Assembly: GCA_034190085.1 (NCBI GenBank)
Contig: JAXHTS010000073.1
Span: 1 to 64,000 of the forward strand
DNA from: Spirochaetota bacterium
GTDB taxonomy: Bacteria; Spirochaetota; UBA4802; JAFGDQ01
Direction of reading: 5' to 3'
DNA: 64,000 bases
Part shown: positions 1 through 7,014 of the stretch, piece after piece
How the letters are laid out: every line of letters begins with the position of its first letter
Numbering within the stretch: position 1 is the first letter of the stretch
Position numbers and translations under genes: made by a program
Notes under the pieces: generated by a model
What the model was told of the DNA's origin: nothing
Seen by the model: the letters and a program-made list of their open reading frames with translations, nothing else
Databases searched by the model: none

Positions 1-2
1 GT

Positions 3-137
3 GCTTTGATTAAACAAGTTGAAATTGACGACGAAGAAGTTAAGATTGTTTATAGGGTTAATCCGAGTCCTTCGGATAATACTTCTGATTTACAAAGTTT
101 GCAACATTGTTTGAGGGGTGATCTTACCCTCTCTTAG
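3..137 (+). CDS. C-terminal tail of a probable site-specific serine recombinase (partial)
   Basis: An open frame enters from the left edge and stops with TAG at 135-137, giving 44 residues. The segment IKQVEIDDEEVKIVYRV resembles the last beta-strand region of large serine recombinases/resolvases, where a short basic-acidic strand of the form 'v.i.d..v.i.yrv' precedes a variable tail. Only the end of the protein is visible, so no catalytic residue can be checked. It lies on the same strand as waaA but is separated by 218 AT-rich bases. The family call rests on recall of similar C-termini and is tentative. Confidence 0.4.
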   Translation, partial: ALIKQVEIDDEEVKIVYRVNPSPSDNTSDLQSLQHCLRGDLTLS

Positions 138-245
138 GGGATGCCTTTCGCTGAACTTGGGAAAATTTTCTCTCACCCTCAAGTCTAATTATCATATAAA
201 CTTAATAAAACATTATAACAAGCATAATTAATACTATAAAATAAA

Positions 246-276
246 TTGACTTATTTGGGCTCTTACAAATTAGAAT
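246..276 (+). promoter_or_regulatory. Possible sigma70-type promoter before waaA
   Basis: TTGACT at 246-251 is followed after 19 bases by TAGAAT at 271-276. The spacer is longer than the ideal 17, so this is weak evidence. It lies about 80 bases before the waaA start and would drive the waaA-thiE run. Confidence 0.25.
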
Positions 277-355
277 ATTAAACAAAGTCTACAGGTTATT
301 AAATCAAGTAGAATAAAATGTTGCAATAAACATAAGTAACGGAGAACTCCCCCAA

Positions 356-1627
356 GTGATATATGAGATATTCATATTTGTAGCTTCCCTTCTCGGAAGG
401 ATCGCTTCTGTGTATAATAGAAAAGCGAGAAAATTTTTCTCTTTGAGAAAAGGCGAAATAGACAGGATTGAAGAATATTTCAGAAACAATCCCGGCAACA
501 GGGTTATTTGGTTCCATTCCGCCTCAGCAGGAGAATTTGAACAGGCTAAACCCATAATTGAATACCTGAAGAAAGACAGAGAGGAGATCAGAATTGTTGC
601 GAGTTTCTTCTCGCCCTCAGGTTTTGAGGCTGGCATTAAATACAGGGAGATAGACCTCTGCTTTAACCTGCCTCTTGATTACAGGAGAAATATCAAGCGA
701 TTATTGAATTGCATAAAACCGGAAATCATCATCTACTCAAAATATGATATCTGGCATAATCTTTCTACCCTGGCGAACAGGAGGGACATTAAGCTTATAA
801 TGATAAGTGCAACAATACCTGAAAGCTCCTTGAGGCATAGATTCCCATTTCGTATTTTCTTTAGCCGCACATATGGTCTTTTTTGTAGGATCTATGCTAT
901 TTCGAAGGAGGATGCCCTCAGATTTATTAGAATAATTGGCCGTGGAAAGAAGGGGATTGTGATAATCTCCGGCGACACAAGGTTTGATAGGGTAAAAACG
1001 GTTCTTAAAAAGAAGCCAATTGCCATGACTGATATGATCCTGCGGGATAAGGAGCATCAATATATAATTGCCGGAAGCACTTACGAAGTATCTGAAAATA
1101 AGTTATTAAATGTGGCCATGAGGTTGAGGGATGGAGGAGAAAAGGCGATATTCATCCTCGTACCACATGAGGTGGATTCTGAAAACATAGATAGGATAAA
1201 GGAAAATATCAAATCAAGGGGATTCATGCCGATAATATACAGCAAATCCAAGGATCCGATTCTTTTAAAGGAAGAGGAGATGCTAATCGTCGATGTTCAG
1301 GGAGTCCTTGCCTATCTCTATGAGATAGCGGATATCGTATTTATAGGTGGCTCCTTTAAGGGCAGCGTTCACAGCGTTTTAGAACCAGCCATTTTCGGGA
1401 AACCGATCTTGACAGGGCCATTCATTAAAAATGCCTTTGAGGCCATTAGTCTAAAGGATATCGGAGGGTTGTCTGTTTGCAGGAACGAGGATGAACTCTA
1501 TAAAATGATTAAGACACTAATGGATGATAAGTTGAGGAATAATATGTCAAAAAGGGTGAAAGAATACTTTAATGAGAACCTCGGAGCCTGCAGATATATA
1601 ATTCATGATATGAAAAAATTTATTTAA
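356..1627 (+). CDS. waaA: 3-deoxy-D-manno-octulosonic acid (Kdo) transferase
   Basis: Family GT30 enzyme (KdtA/WaaA), which transfers Kdo from CMP-Kdo to lipid A precursor on the inner face of the inner membrane. The 423-residue length is normal. The N-terminus has one hydrophobic segment (IFIFVASLLG), the usual membrane anchor. HSASAGE at about residues 54-60 matches the family HxxSxGE motif. Near residue 320, FIGGSFKGSVHSVLEPAIFG matches the C-terminal nucleotide-sugar motif of the form 'GGS..g.Hn.lEPa..gkPv'. The start is GTG at 356 with GGAG at 341-344, a slightly long spacing. An ATG at 363 is out of frame. Its presence implies that the organism makes Kdo-containing LPS. Confidence 0.92.
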   Translation: MIYEIFIFVASLLGRIASVYNRKARKFFSLRKGEIDRIEEYFRNNPGNRVIWFHSASAGEFEQAKPIIEYLKKDREEIRIVASFFSPSGFEAGIKYREIDLCFNLPLDYRRNIKRLLNCIKPEIIIYSKYDIWHNLSTLANRRDIKLIMISATIPESSLRHRFPFRIFFSRTYGLFCRIYAISKEDALRFIRIIGRGKKGIVIISGDTRFDRVKTVLKKKPIAMTDMILRDKEHQYIIAGSTYEVSENKLLNVAMRLRDGGEKAIFILVPHEVDSENIDRIKENIKSRGFMPIIYSKSKDPILLKEEEMLIVDVQGVLAYLYEIADIVFIGGSFKGSVHSVLEPAIFGKPILTGPFIKNAFEAISLKDIGGLSVCRNEDELYKMIKTLMDDKLRNNMSKRVKEYFNENLGACRYIIHDMKKFI

Positions 1628-1696
1628 TATATAGTATAATTCTACGATATAGGATATTATAATACAATCATTCTATTTATCTGATGCTTAGCTTAT

Positions 1697-2476
1697 ATGA
1701 GAAAAAAATTTCTGTTCATAATAATAGGCACACTATTGCTGTTTCCGCAAATTGTGCTCCCCCTCTACTCAGCCGAACAGAGAGATATCGAATTGAAGGC
1801 TCATGAGATTGTAGCAAGAGTAGATAGTATTTTAGATTACCCAAAGGGTATTATTAAAGGAAGCATGCAGCACATCACTCCTGATGGGAGATCTAGGTCT
1901 GTCAATCTTAAGGGATTTATTTCCGAAGATGACTACCTCTTTACATTTACGAGCAAAAAGAGGGGCGAGGAGCAACGGATTTTGTACAACCTCAGGGGAG
2001 AGGATATCTGGGTTTATCATGTCTTTGCAATTAAACTATTTAATAAAAGGGATATAGATAGATTTAACAGAATCCTATCAACAAACTATTATTACATTGA
2101 CCTTTCCAACGCTGATCTACAGAGCAACTATAATGCTGAGATTATAGGCGATTCCATTATAAAGGGATATGAATGTTATGAACTGAAACTATATCCGATC
2201 TTCAAAAAGGGGGAATACGGGCTGTTGACCCTATATGTAGAAAAATCGGATTATATACCACTCAGAATTGATTATCATGATACTGATACCGTCATTTTTA
2301 AGACCCTATCTATCTCAAGGGTAATCACTGAAAAGAATAGGATAATTCCCATAAGATATGATATGCTGGATATCCTCAAGGGGACATTAACGATCCTTGA
2401 GTTCAACAGCTTTGATGAGGATATTGACCTTGACAGGAATATTTTTAGACACCAGAATCTTGGCCTAAGGAAATAG
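1697..2476 (+). CDS. TP0789-family outer-membrane lipoprotein-sorting (LolA-like) protein
   Basis: A 259-residue exported protein. Residues 1-25 form a signal peptide (basic MRKKF, then a hydrophobic run ending near YSA). The rest has the alternating pattern of a LolA/LolB-like half-barrel, with RGEDIWVYH and YECYELKLYP typical of the family named after Treponema TP0789 (Pfam LolA_like). These periplasmic proteins are thought to carry or sense lipoproteins or lipids; no direct function is established for this subgroup. It follows waaA by 69 bases and precedes thiS by 47, so it is probably in the same transcript. The family is frequent in spirochaetes, which supports the taxonomic guess. Confidence 0.78.
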   Translation: MRKKFLFIIIGTLLLFPQIVLPLYSAEQRDIELKAHEIVARVDSILDYPKGIIKGSMQHITPDGRSRSVNLKGFISEDDYLFTFTSKKRGEEQRILYNLRGEDIWVYHVFAIKLFNKRDIDRFNRILSTNYYYIDLSNADLQSNYNAEIIGDSIIKGYECYELKLYPIFKKGEYGLLTLYVEKSDYIPLRIDYHDTDTVIFKTLSISRVITEKNRIIPIRYDMLDILKGTLTILEFNSFDEDIDLDRNIFRHQNLGLRK

Positions 2477-2523
2477 CAACGCTTTCCTCAGCATAAGTTT
2501 ACATATTATAACAAAGCAAAGAA

Positions 2524-2721
2524 ATGAAAATACAGGTAAATGGCAAAATAGTTGAATTCGATAAGTCCAAAATTTCTGAATTATTAGAAGAATACAATCT
2601 CGATAAGATGCTTACGGTGGTGGAAAAGAATGGAGAGATTATTAAATCCGATATATATGAGGAAGAAGAACTAAAGGAAGGCGATGTTATTGAGATAGTA
2701 CAGCTTGTCGGAGGGGGATAA
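2524..2721 (+). CDS. thiS: Sulfur carrier protein ThiS
   Basis: A 65-residue beta-grasp protein that ends in Gly-Gly-Gly, the C-terminus that ThiF adenylates and that then becomes the thiocarboxylate donating sulfur to the thiazole of thiamine. It begins MKIQVNGK and has the conserved VEKNGEII and GDVIEIVQLVGGG segments. The length is typical. thiG, thiF and thiH are not in the window. It overlaps or abuts the next thiamine gene, so the two are translationally linked. A molybdopterin synthase small subunit (MoaD) also ends in GG, but the neighbouring thiE favours ThiS. Confidence 0.88.
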   Translation: MKIQVNGKIVEFDKSKISELLEEYNLDKMLTVVEKNGEIIKSDIYEEEELKEGDVIEIVQLVGGG

Positions 2722-2725
2722 GACA

Positions 2726-3772
2726 TTGGGAAATGGCATCTATTCAGCTATTGATGCGAATATCAATAGAACCCTAGAGGGACTCAAAATCTGTGAAGAT
2801 GTGTACAGATTCATATATCATGAAACCCGTCTTGCCGGGAGGATTAAGGAAATTCGTCATGATTTTATCAAAGAGGTAAGAGTATTCCCGGATACACCAT
2901 TACTAAACGCAAGGGATGTTGAGAGTGACCAACTAAAGTTTATTGATCTTGAAAGCGAACGAAGGAGGGACTCCCTTGAGGAATTGGTCAAAAGGAACCT
3001 TCACCGTTCAATTGAAGCATTAAGAGCTATAGAGGAATTCACAAAGCTATTGGATATTCAATTGATCCACAATCCCTTTCAAAGGATACGATTTTCGCTT
3101 TACAATCTTGAAAAAGAGCTGATCTCGAATATATTAAAAGTAAGAAAAATTGAGAAATTAAAAAACTCGCTCTATGCTATTCTTGATTCCTCGTTAATTC
3201 ATGATGAGGGGTATTCCCAAACAGCCTCAAGGCTTATTGATGGAGGCGCAAGGGTTATTCAGTTGAGGATGAAGAGTGTTCCTGTGAAGAGTGTGCTCTC
3301 GGTTGCTAAAGAGATATCCGCGATCTGTAGGGAGAGGAGGGTCCTATTCATTATCAATGATTATCCTGATATTGCACGTATATCAAATGCAGATGGCGTT
3401 CATCTTGGCCAGGATGACCTACCCTTAAAGGATGCAAGGTTAATCCTTCCACCAGACATGCTTATTGGCATCTCCACTCATACATTCCCACAGGCAATGA
3501 TAGCTTATGAGGAAGGGGCTGATTACATAGCCTTAGGGCCAATATATGATACCAGAAGCAAATATGACCAATTGTTGAAGGGGATTGAGATGGAAGTAGT
3601 ACGCGATCTGGTTGAAAAAATTAATATACCCATCGTATGCATTGGGGGGCTTGAACCTGAAGGCGTGAGTTGGCTTAAGGGCTTGGGATATTCCTCCTTT
3701 GCCTTGATCTCATACCTGTATAGAGATAATGCTATTGAAGAGAATTGCAGGAGAATAATCGCCTCAATGTAG
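2726..3772 (+). CDS. thiE: Bidomain thiamine phosphate synthase with N-terminal ThiD2-like domain
   Basis: The C-terminal half (about residues 145-345) is a TMP synthase barrel that joins HMP-pyrophosphate and thiazole phosphate. Visible motifs are VIQLRMK, FIINDYPDIARISNADGVHLGQ (split: INDYPDIA, DGVHLGQDDLP), GISTHTF and ADYIALGPIY. The first 140 residues match the extension found on cyanobacterial ThiE (Pfam ThiD2), with ANINRTLEGLK, LNARDVE and the hallmark NLHRSIEALRAIEEFTK. That domain has been proposed to phosphorylate HMP-P. The longest frame begins at TTG 2705 inside thiS. TTG at 2726 is preferred because GGAGGGGG at 2710-2717 lies 8 bases upstream and the frame then begins just after the thiS stop. 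This gives 348 residues. Confidence 0.85.
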   Translation: MGNGIYSAIDANINRTLEGLKICEDVYRFIYHETRLAGRIKEIRHDFIKEVRVFPDTPLLNARDVESDQLKFIDLESERRRDSLEELVKRNLHRSIEALRAIEEFTKLLDIQLIHNPFQRIRFSLYNLEKELISNILKVRKIEKLKNSLYAILDSSLIHDEGYSQTASRLIDGGARVIQLRMKSVPVKSVLSVAKEISAICRERRVLFIINDYPDIARISNADGVHLGQDDLPLKDARLILPPDMLIGISTHTFPQAMIAYEEGADYIALGPIYDTRSKYDQLLKGIEMEVVRDLVEKINIPIVCIGGLEPEGVSWLKGLGYSSFALISYLYRDNAIEENCRRIIASM

Positions 3773-3811
3773 GTGTATTCTATCTCAGAACACTAATTTA
3801 ATGATATTGAA

Positions 3812-4048
3812 ATGAATCTTCAGGATATTAAGAATGAGCTTTCTACACTAAGGGATGAATGGAGGAGGGTACGTAGGGAAAGGATAAACAAAATGAAGGA
3901 ATTGTTGACTAGTGGCATGAATATCAGAGAGATACGGAGTGATAGCATTTATAAGGATTTAAAAAAGAGACAGGAACGTCTCTCTAAGGATATCAGGCAT
4001 AAAGAAAAAATATTGAACAGAAAGATCGCCTTAAATAGACGCAGATGA
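3812..4048 (+). CDS. Small charged helical protein of unknown function
   Basis: A 78-residue protein, very rich in Arg, Lys and Glu, with heptad-like hydrophobic spacing (LSTLRDEWRRVRRERINKM, then LKKRQERLSKDIRHKEKIL), so probably a helical hairpin or coiled coil. There is no signal peptide, membrane segment or recognised motif. It starts 39 bases after thiE with no clear Shine-Dalgarno. It ends just before a long non-coding stretch, so it may be the last gene of the waaA-thiE run. The lack of a recognisable family keeps confidence moderate. Confidence 0.5.
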   Translation: MNLQDIKNELSTLRDEWRRVRRERINKMKELLTSGMNIREIRSDSIYKDLKKRQERLSKDIRHKEKILNRKIALNRRR

Positions 4049-4178
4049 TCTCCACCTCTCATTTTTTATTTTTTGCATTTATCATACACTCCACTAAAAT
4101 TTAGCATATCAAAAATTTAGTTCATTTTATGATGAGTGTTCTTAGGAAGAATGCCAATTTTGAATACCATAAAGAATA

Positions 4179-4206
4179 GTAGGGGCGAACGGCCGTTCAC
4201 CCCTAC
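4179..4206. repeat. 28-bp GTAGGGGCG-type intergenic palindrome
   Basis: The left arm GTAGGGGCGAACGG (4179-4192) is followed directly by the right arm CCGTTCACCCCTAC (4193-4206), an inverted repeat with a single mismatch. The mismatch would be a G-U pair in a minus-strand transcript. The GTAGGGGCGAA...TTCGCCCCTAC palindrome is known as a dispersed intergenic repeat in many unrelated bacteria. It stands out here as GC-rich in an AT-rich gap. Only one copy is visible in the window. Confidence 0.75.
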
Positions 4207-4429
4207 ATTGATACTCGGTTTTTACTTAAAAACTTTAATCCCTTAGGGGCCAGCCGCTTATTTTGTTGATTTTTTAATCTAATCATAATTCAATACAATT
4301 CAATTACAGCGACAGGCATAAGGGTGAGCCTATAATTTAGTATTAGAATTTGAGATGTAATAATACCTCTATAAATTATATAAAACCTCATTTATTGAAA
4401 GGTTACCAAATGCTGACATAATTTTTTCA

Positions 4430-4466
4430 TTGACAGTTGGAATATTGAGTATATTACTATACTCAA
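4430..4466 (+). promoter_or_regulatory. Candidate promoter with overlapping 22-bp palindromic operator upstream of pssA
   Basis: A perfect -35 hexamer TTGACA lies at 4430-4435. The expected -10 position (TATTAC, 4452-4457, spacer 16) falls inside a perfect inverted repeat, TTGAGTATA-ttac-TATACTCAA, at 4445-4466. A palindrome covering the -10 is the usual layout of a repressor site. The predicted transcript would have a leader of about 250 bases before pssA. The arrangement is seen in the sequence; the regulatory role is inferred. Confidence 0.4.
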
Positions 4467-4629
4467 CTTTTAATTGAATATTAATACTCTGAATATGTCC
4501 AAGTTGGAGATCAGTCATTAACATCTTTTATCAGGATGCCCAAATGATCTCCCTATCAGAATTGTAAGGCATTATCACTCACAATATTACTCAATTTAGA
4601 CAATCACCAATATGTTTGAAGATTATATT

Positions 4630-4698
4630 ATGAAAGAGGAATTACTATGCTGTATTTTTCATGTGGAACTATTGGCATATACAGCAAACCTGCTGTAA
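4630..4698 (+). CDS. Possible 22-residue leader ORF before pssA
   Basis: ATG at 4630 opens a short frame (begins MKEELLCC, ends TANLL) that stops with TAA at 4696-4698, 19 bases before the pssA ATG and next to its Shine-Dalgarno. There is no convincing ribosome binding site of its own. It could be a leader peptide coupling translation to pssA or simply chance. Evidence is weak. Confidence 0.15.
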   Translation: MKEELLCCIFHVELLAYTANLL

Positions 4699-4717
4699 CA
4701 GGCATAAAGGAGCGGTT

Positions 4718-5431
4718 ATGACTCTTGCATGGATACCTAACACATTAACAACTGGCAACCTACTTTTGGGATTTATCTCAGTAATATATTCAAGTCATGG
4801 AAATTATCAGGGATACATTACAGCCGGACTTCTGATTCTAGCAGCCGCTCTCCTCGATGGTCTGGATGGCCCCGTTGCGAGGCGTTTAAATGTATCTAGT
4901 CCTCTGGGTGGAGAACTGGATTCTTTAGCAGATTGCGTAACATTTGGCGTAGCCCCAGGATATTTAGCATATAAGGCCTATCTATCTGAAAGTACAATAC
5001 CTATGTTTGGCAATATAGATATAGTGGGTATATTCATCGCATCAATTTTTCCTATATGCGCTGCCTACAGGCTTGCCCGATTTAATATAAGTTCCGATAA
5101 AAATTCCTTTACTGGATTGCCATCTCCAATCGCTGGCGTAATTGTCGCTCTGGTACCTATTTGTTTCATAAATGTTGTAATACCAAAAATAATTTTCGCT
5201 TTCTCCTTTGTAATTATTGGTCTATTGATGGTATCTACTGTAAAGTATTCCAAACCAAAGTATTATCTGTTTAAAAATATCCATGGATTCAAGTTAATCA
5301 TTTTTATTATCGCTATCGCCCTCATTCTAATATTTTTTAGACAGTGGACAGTATTTATTTTTATTTCGCTCTATATCTTATCCGGTATTTTGAGTTTCAT
5401 CATACAGTTTATACAGGATCATAAATATTAA
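4718..5431 (+). CDS. pssA: CDP-diacylglycerol--serine O-phosphatidyltransferase
   Basis: Integral membrane enzyme that makes phosphatidylserine from CDP-diacylglycerol and serine, the first step to phosphatidylethanolamine. The CDP-alcohol phosphotransferase signature DGx2ARx8Gx3Dx3D is complete: DGPVAR, then G, then D and D of ELDSLAD (about residues 49-72). NTLTTGNLLLGF at the N-terminus is typical of PssA. About six membrane segments follow. The open frame extends up to an ATG at 4661, but ATG 4718 is chosen because AAAGGAG at 4706-4712 sits 5 bases ahead and MTLAWIPNTLT aligns with the family start. Length is 237 residues. moaC follows after 39 bases. No psd gene is next to it. Confidence 0.9.
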   Translation: MTLAWIPNTLTTGNLLLGFISVIYSSHGNYQGYITAGLLILAAALLDGLDGPVARRLNVSSPLGGELDSLADCVTFGVAPGYLAYKAYLSESTIPMFGNIDIVGIFIASIFPICAAYRLARFNISSDKNSFTGLPSPIAGVIVALVPICFINVVIPKIIFAFSFVIIGLLMVSTVKYSKPKYYLFKNIHGFKLIIFIIAIALILIFFRQWTVFIFISLYILSGILSFIIQFIQDHKY

Positions 5432-5470
5432 AGATTGCTATCACTGGTAAATTATTGCATAAAGTCTGCC

Positions 5471-5944
5471 ATGAATGAATTCTCTCACTATAATGATAAT
5501 GGCTCTGCCACAATGGTTGATATTTCAGAGAAAAAAATTACTTTAAGAAAGGCTAAAGCAGCTGGATTTGTTAGAATGCAACCCAAAACCCTGCATTTAA
5601 TAAGAGAAGGGTTGATACCTAAGGGCAATCCCTTTGAGGCAGCCAGATTTGCAGGAATAATGACAGCAAAAAGAACAGCGGAATTGATTCCTATGTGTCA
5701 TCCCCTATTATTAACCCATGTTGATATAAAGCTGGATATTGATGATGAGAAATGTGGCATTTCAATCACCTCTGAAGTGAGATTAGAGGGCAAGACAGGA
5801 GCGGAGATGGAAGCATTATCAGCGGTCTCAATTGCGGCATTAACAGTCTACGATATGTGTAAGGCCGTGGACAAGAATATGATAATTGAAGATATGAGGC
5901 TAATCGAAAAAAGCGGTGGGAAATCTGATGTTGGTTTATCATAG
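5471..5944 (+). CDS. moaC: Cyclic pyranopterin monophosphate synthase MoaC
   Basis: Second enzyme of molybdenum cofactor synthesis, converting the MoaA product to cyclic pyranopterin monophosphate. The family motifs are visible: ATMVDISEK near the N-terminus, IPMCHPLLLTHVD, the active-site region GAEMEALSAVSIAALTVYDM, and KSGGKSD near the end. The frame is open from TTG 5435, but ATG 5471 gives MNEFSHYNDNGSATMVD, which matches the usual MoaC start and a normal length of 157 residues. It probably shares the pssA transcript. moaA is about 8 kb downstream in a different unit, so the cofactor genes are scattered. Confidence 0.92.
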   Translation: MNEFSHYNDNGSATMVDISEKKITLRKAKAAGFVRMQPKTLHLIREGLIPKGNPFEAARFAGIMTAKRTAELIPMCHPLLLTHVDIKLDIDDEKCGISITSEVRLEGKTGAEMEALSAVSIAALTVYDMCKAVDKNMIIEDMRLIEKSGGKSDVGLS

Positions 5945-6224
5945 ATTATTACTCCTTATGGATTAAATGCATAAACATCAGTATAGTGTATAACCGTTAA
6001 TGAGAAGTGCTCCCATTAAGTATTAAATGAATCCTTTTGGGGTTTTTCATTATTTTTTTTCCTTCACACCCTTTAATTATCTATCAAGCATGATCACATC
6101 CTAATATAGGATAGAGTCAAAGAGAATTAGTGAAAAAAGTATAATTTTTTTATTATTGCGTAAGAAATCTATATTTTGCCACAACAGCCAATAACCATTC
6201 ATAAACACCAATAATTGCATATTA

Positions 6225-6259
6225 TTGCACTTGCCTAATTAGAAAATCTATAGTATATC
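6225..6259 (+). promoter_or_regulatory. Candidate groESL promoter directly upstream of the CIRCE-type palindrome
   Basis: TTGCAC (6225-6230) and TATAGT (6249-6254) are 18 bases apart. An alternative pair, TTGCCT (6231-6236) and TATATC (6254-6259), has a 17-base spacer. Either places the transcription start inside the inverted repeat at 6261-6306, the usual place for an HrcA operator. The predicted mRNA would have a leader of about 430 bases before groES. Confidence 0.5.
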
Positions 6260-6260
6260 A

Positions 6261-6306
6261 TGTTTAGTTGTTAGCACTCAGCGAGATGAGTGCTAACAAC
6301 TAAACA
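6261..6306. promoter_or_regulatory. CIRCE-type HrcA operator in an extended perfect palindrome
   Basis: Two perfect 20-base arms (6261-6280 and 6287-6306) flank a 6-base loop, GCGAGA. Inside them are the two CIRCE half-sites, TTAGCACTC (6271-6279) and GAGTGCTAA (6288-6296). The half-sites match the consensus exactly, but the spacer is 8 bases instead of the canonical 9, and the symmetry extends well beyond the half-sites. CIRCE is bound by the heat-shock repressor HrcA and controls groESL and dnaK operons. Here it lies 400 bases before groES, much farther than usual. Confidence 0.85.
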
Positions 6307-6507
6307 TCAGAAGGTAATCTATTTTAAACAATAACCTATAATTTTAGGTATTTATCAAAAAAATAGTTGCCAAATATTAAATACTTGCTTTCTTTGTATT
6401 TTTCTGTGACTTTAATAAAACTATTTTAATACAATATTAAAATATAATATTTAGTTCCCTTTCAGATACTTACAATAAAAAAGTAAAAAATTTATATATA
6501 TAATTTG

Positions 6508-6619
6508 ATCTCATACTATTGAGATGAGGGTTAACCAAGGATTATTACCCTCCAAAGGATGCCCTTAATATAATATTCAAACACTCATTAGTGAATTAGG
6601 GAGAATAATCATTCTTCCC
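6508..6619 (+). other. Structured part of the long groES leader
   Basis: Three short inverted repeats follow one another in the AT-rich leader: ATCTCA/TGAGAT at 6508-6525, GAGGGT/ACCCTC at 6526-6552, and GGGAGAAT/ATTCTTCCC (one bulged base, 4-base loop) at 6599-6619. The last ends about 75 bases before the groES Shine-Dalgarno. No U-run follows any of them, so they are not obvious terminators. No ORF longer than a few codons is visible in the leader. Confidence 0.35.
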
Positions 6620-6706
6620 GTCACTTTAATAATGTACATAAATGATTTAAAAAATATAGTGATAAAATAAAATCAGTATCAAATTAAAAATAGTAGGAGG
6701 CATATC

Positions 6707-6991
6707 GTGGCTATTAAACCATTAGGAGATCGAATTCTCATAGAAGTTATTGAGGAAGAGATGCAGAAGGAGGGGTCTTTATTTATCCCTGATACAGCCA
6801 AGGAAAAGCCACAGCAGGGAAAGGTTATTGCTGTTGGTAAAGGAAGATTTGAGAATAGTGAATGGATTCCTCTTGATGTCAAAATTGGAGATACAGTTCT
6901 TTACGGAAAGTATTCCGGAACAGAGGTTAAGCATGAGGGGAAAGAGTATTTAATCGTTAGAGAAAGCGATATTTTAGCGATAGTTGAATAA
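6707..6991 (+). CDS. groES: Co-chaperonin GroES (Hsp10)
   Basis: A 94-residue protein that forms the heptameric lid of the GroEL cage. It begins [12 protein letters not shown] and contains the mobile-loop and roof regions, then [14 protein letters not shown] and the terminal ESDILAIVE, all typical of GroES. The start is GTG at 6707 with AGGAGG at 6695-6700, six bases ahead. It is followed by groEL after 23 bases. Regulation by HrcA through the palindrome at 6261-6306 is inferred. Confidence 0.97.
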   Translation: MAIKPLGDRILIEVIEEEMQKEGSLFIPDTAKEKPQQGKVIAVGKGRFENSEWIPLDVKIGDTVLYGKYSGTEVKHEGKEYLIVRESDILAIVE

Positions 6992-7014
6992 TAAAATGAA
7001 AGGAAGGTGTTAAT

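Noticed and set aside
2480-2523. A TPP riboswitch was looked for before thiS
   Set aside because: The gap is only 47 bases and has none of the conserved THI-box motifs.
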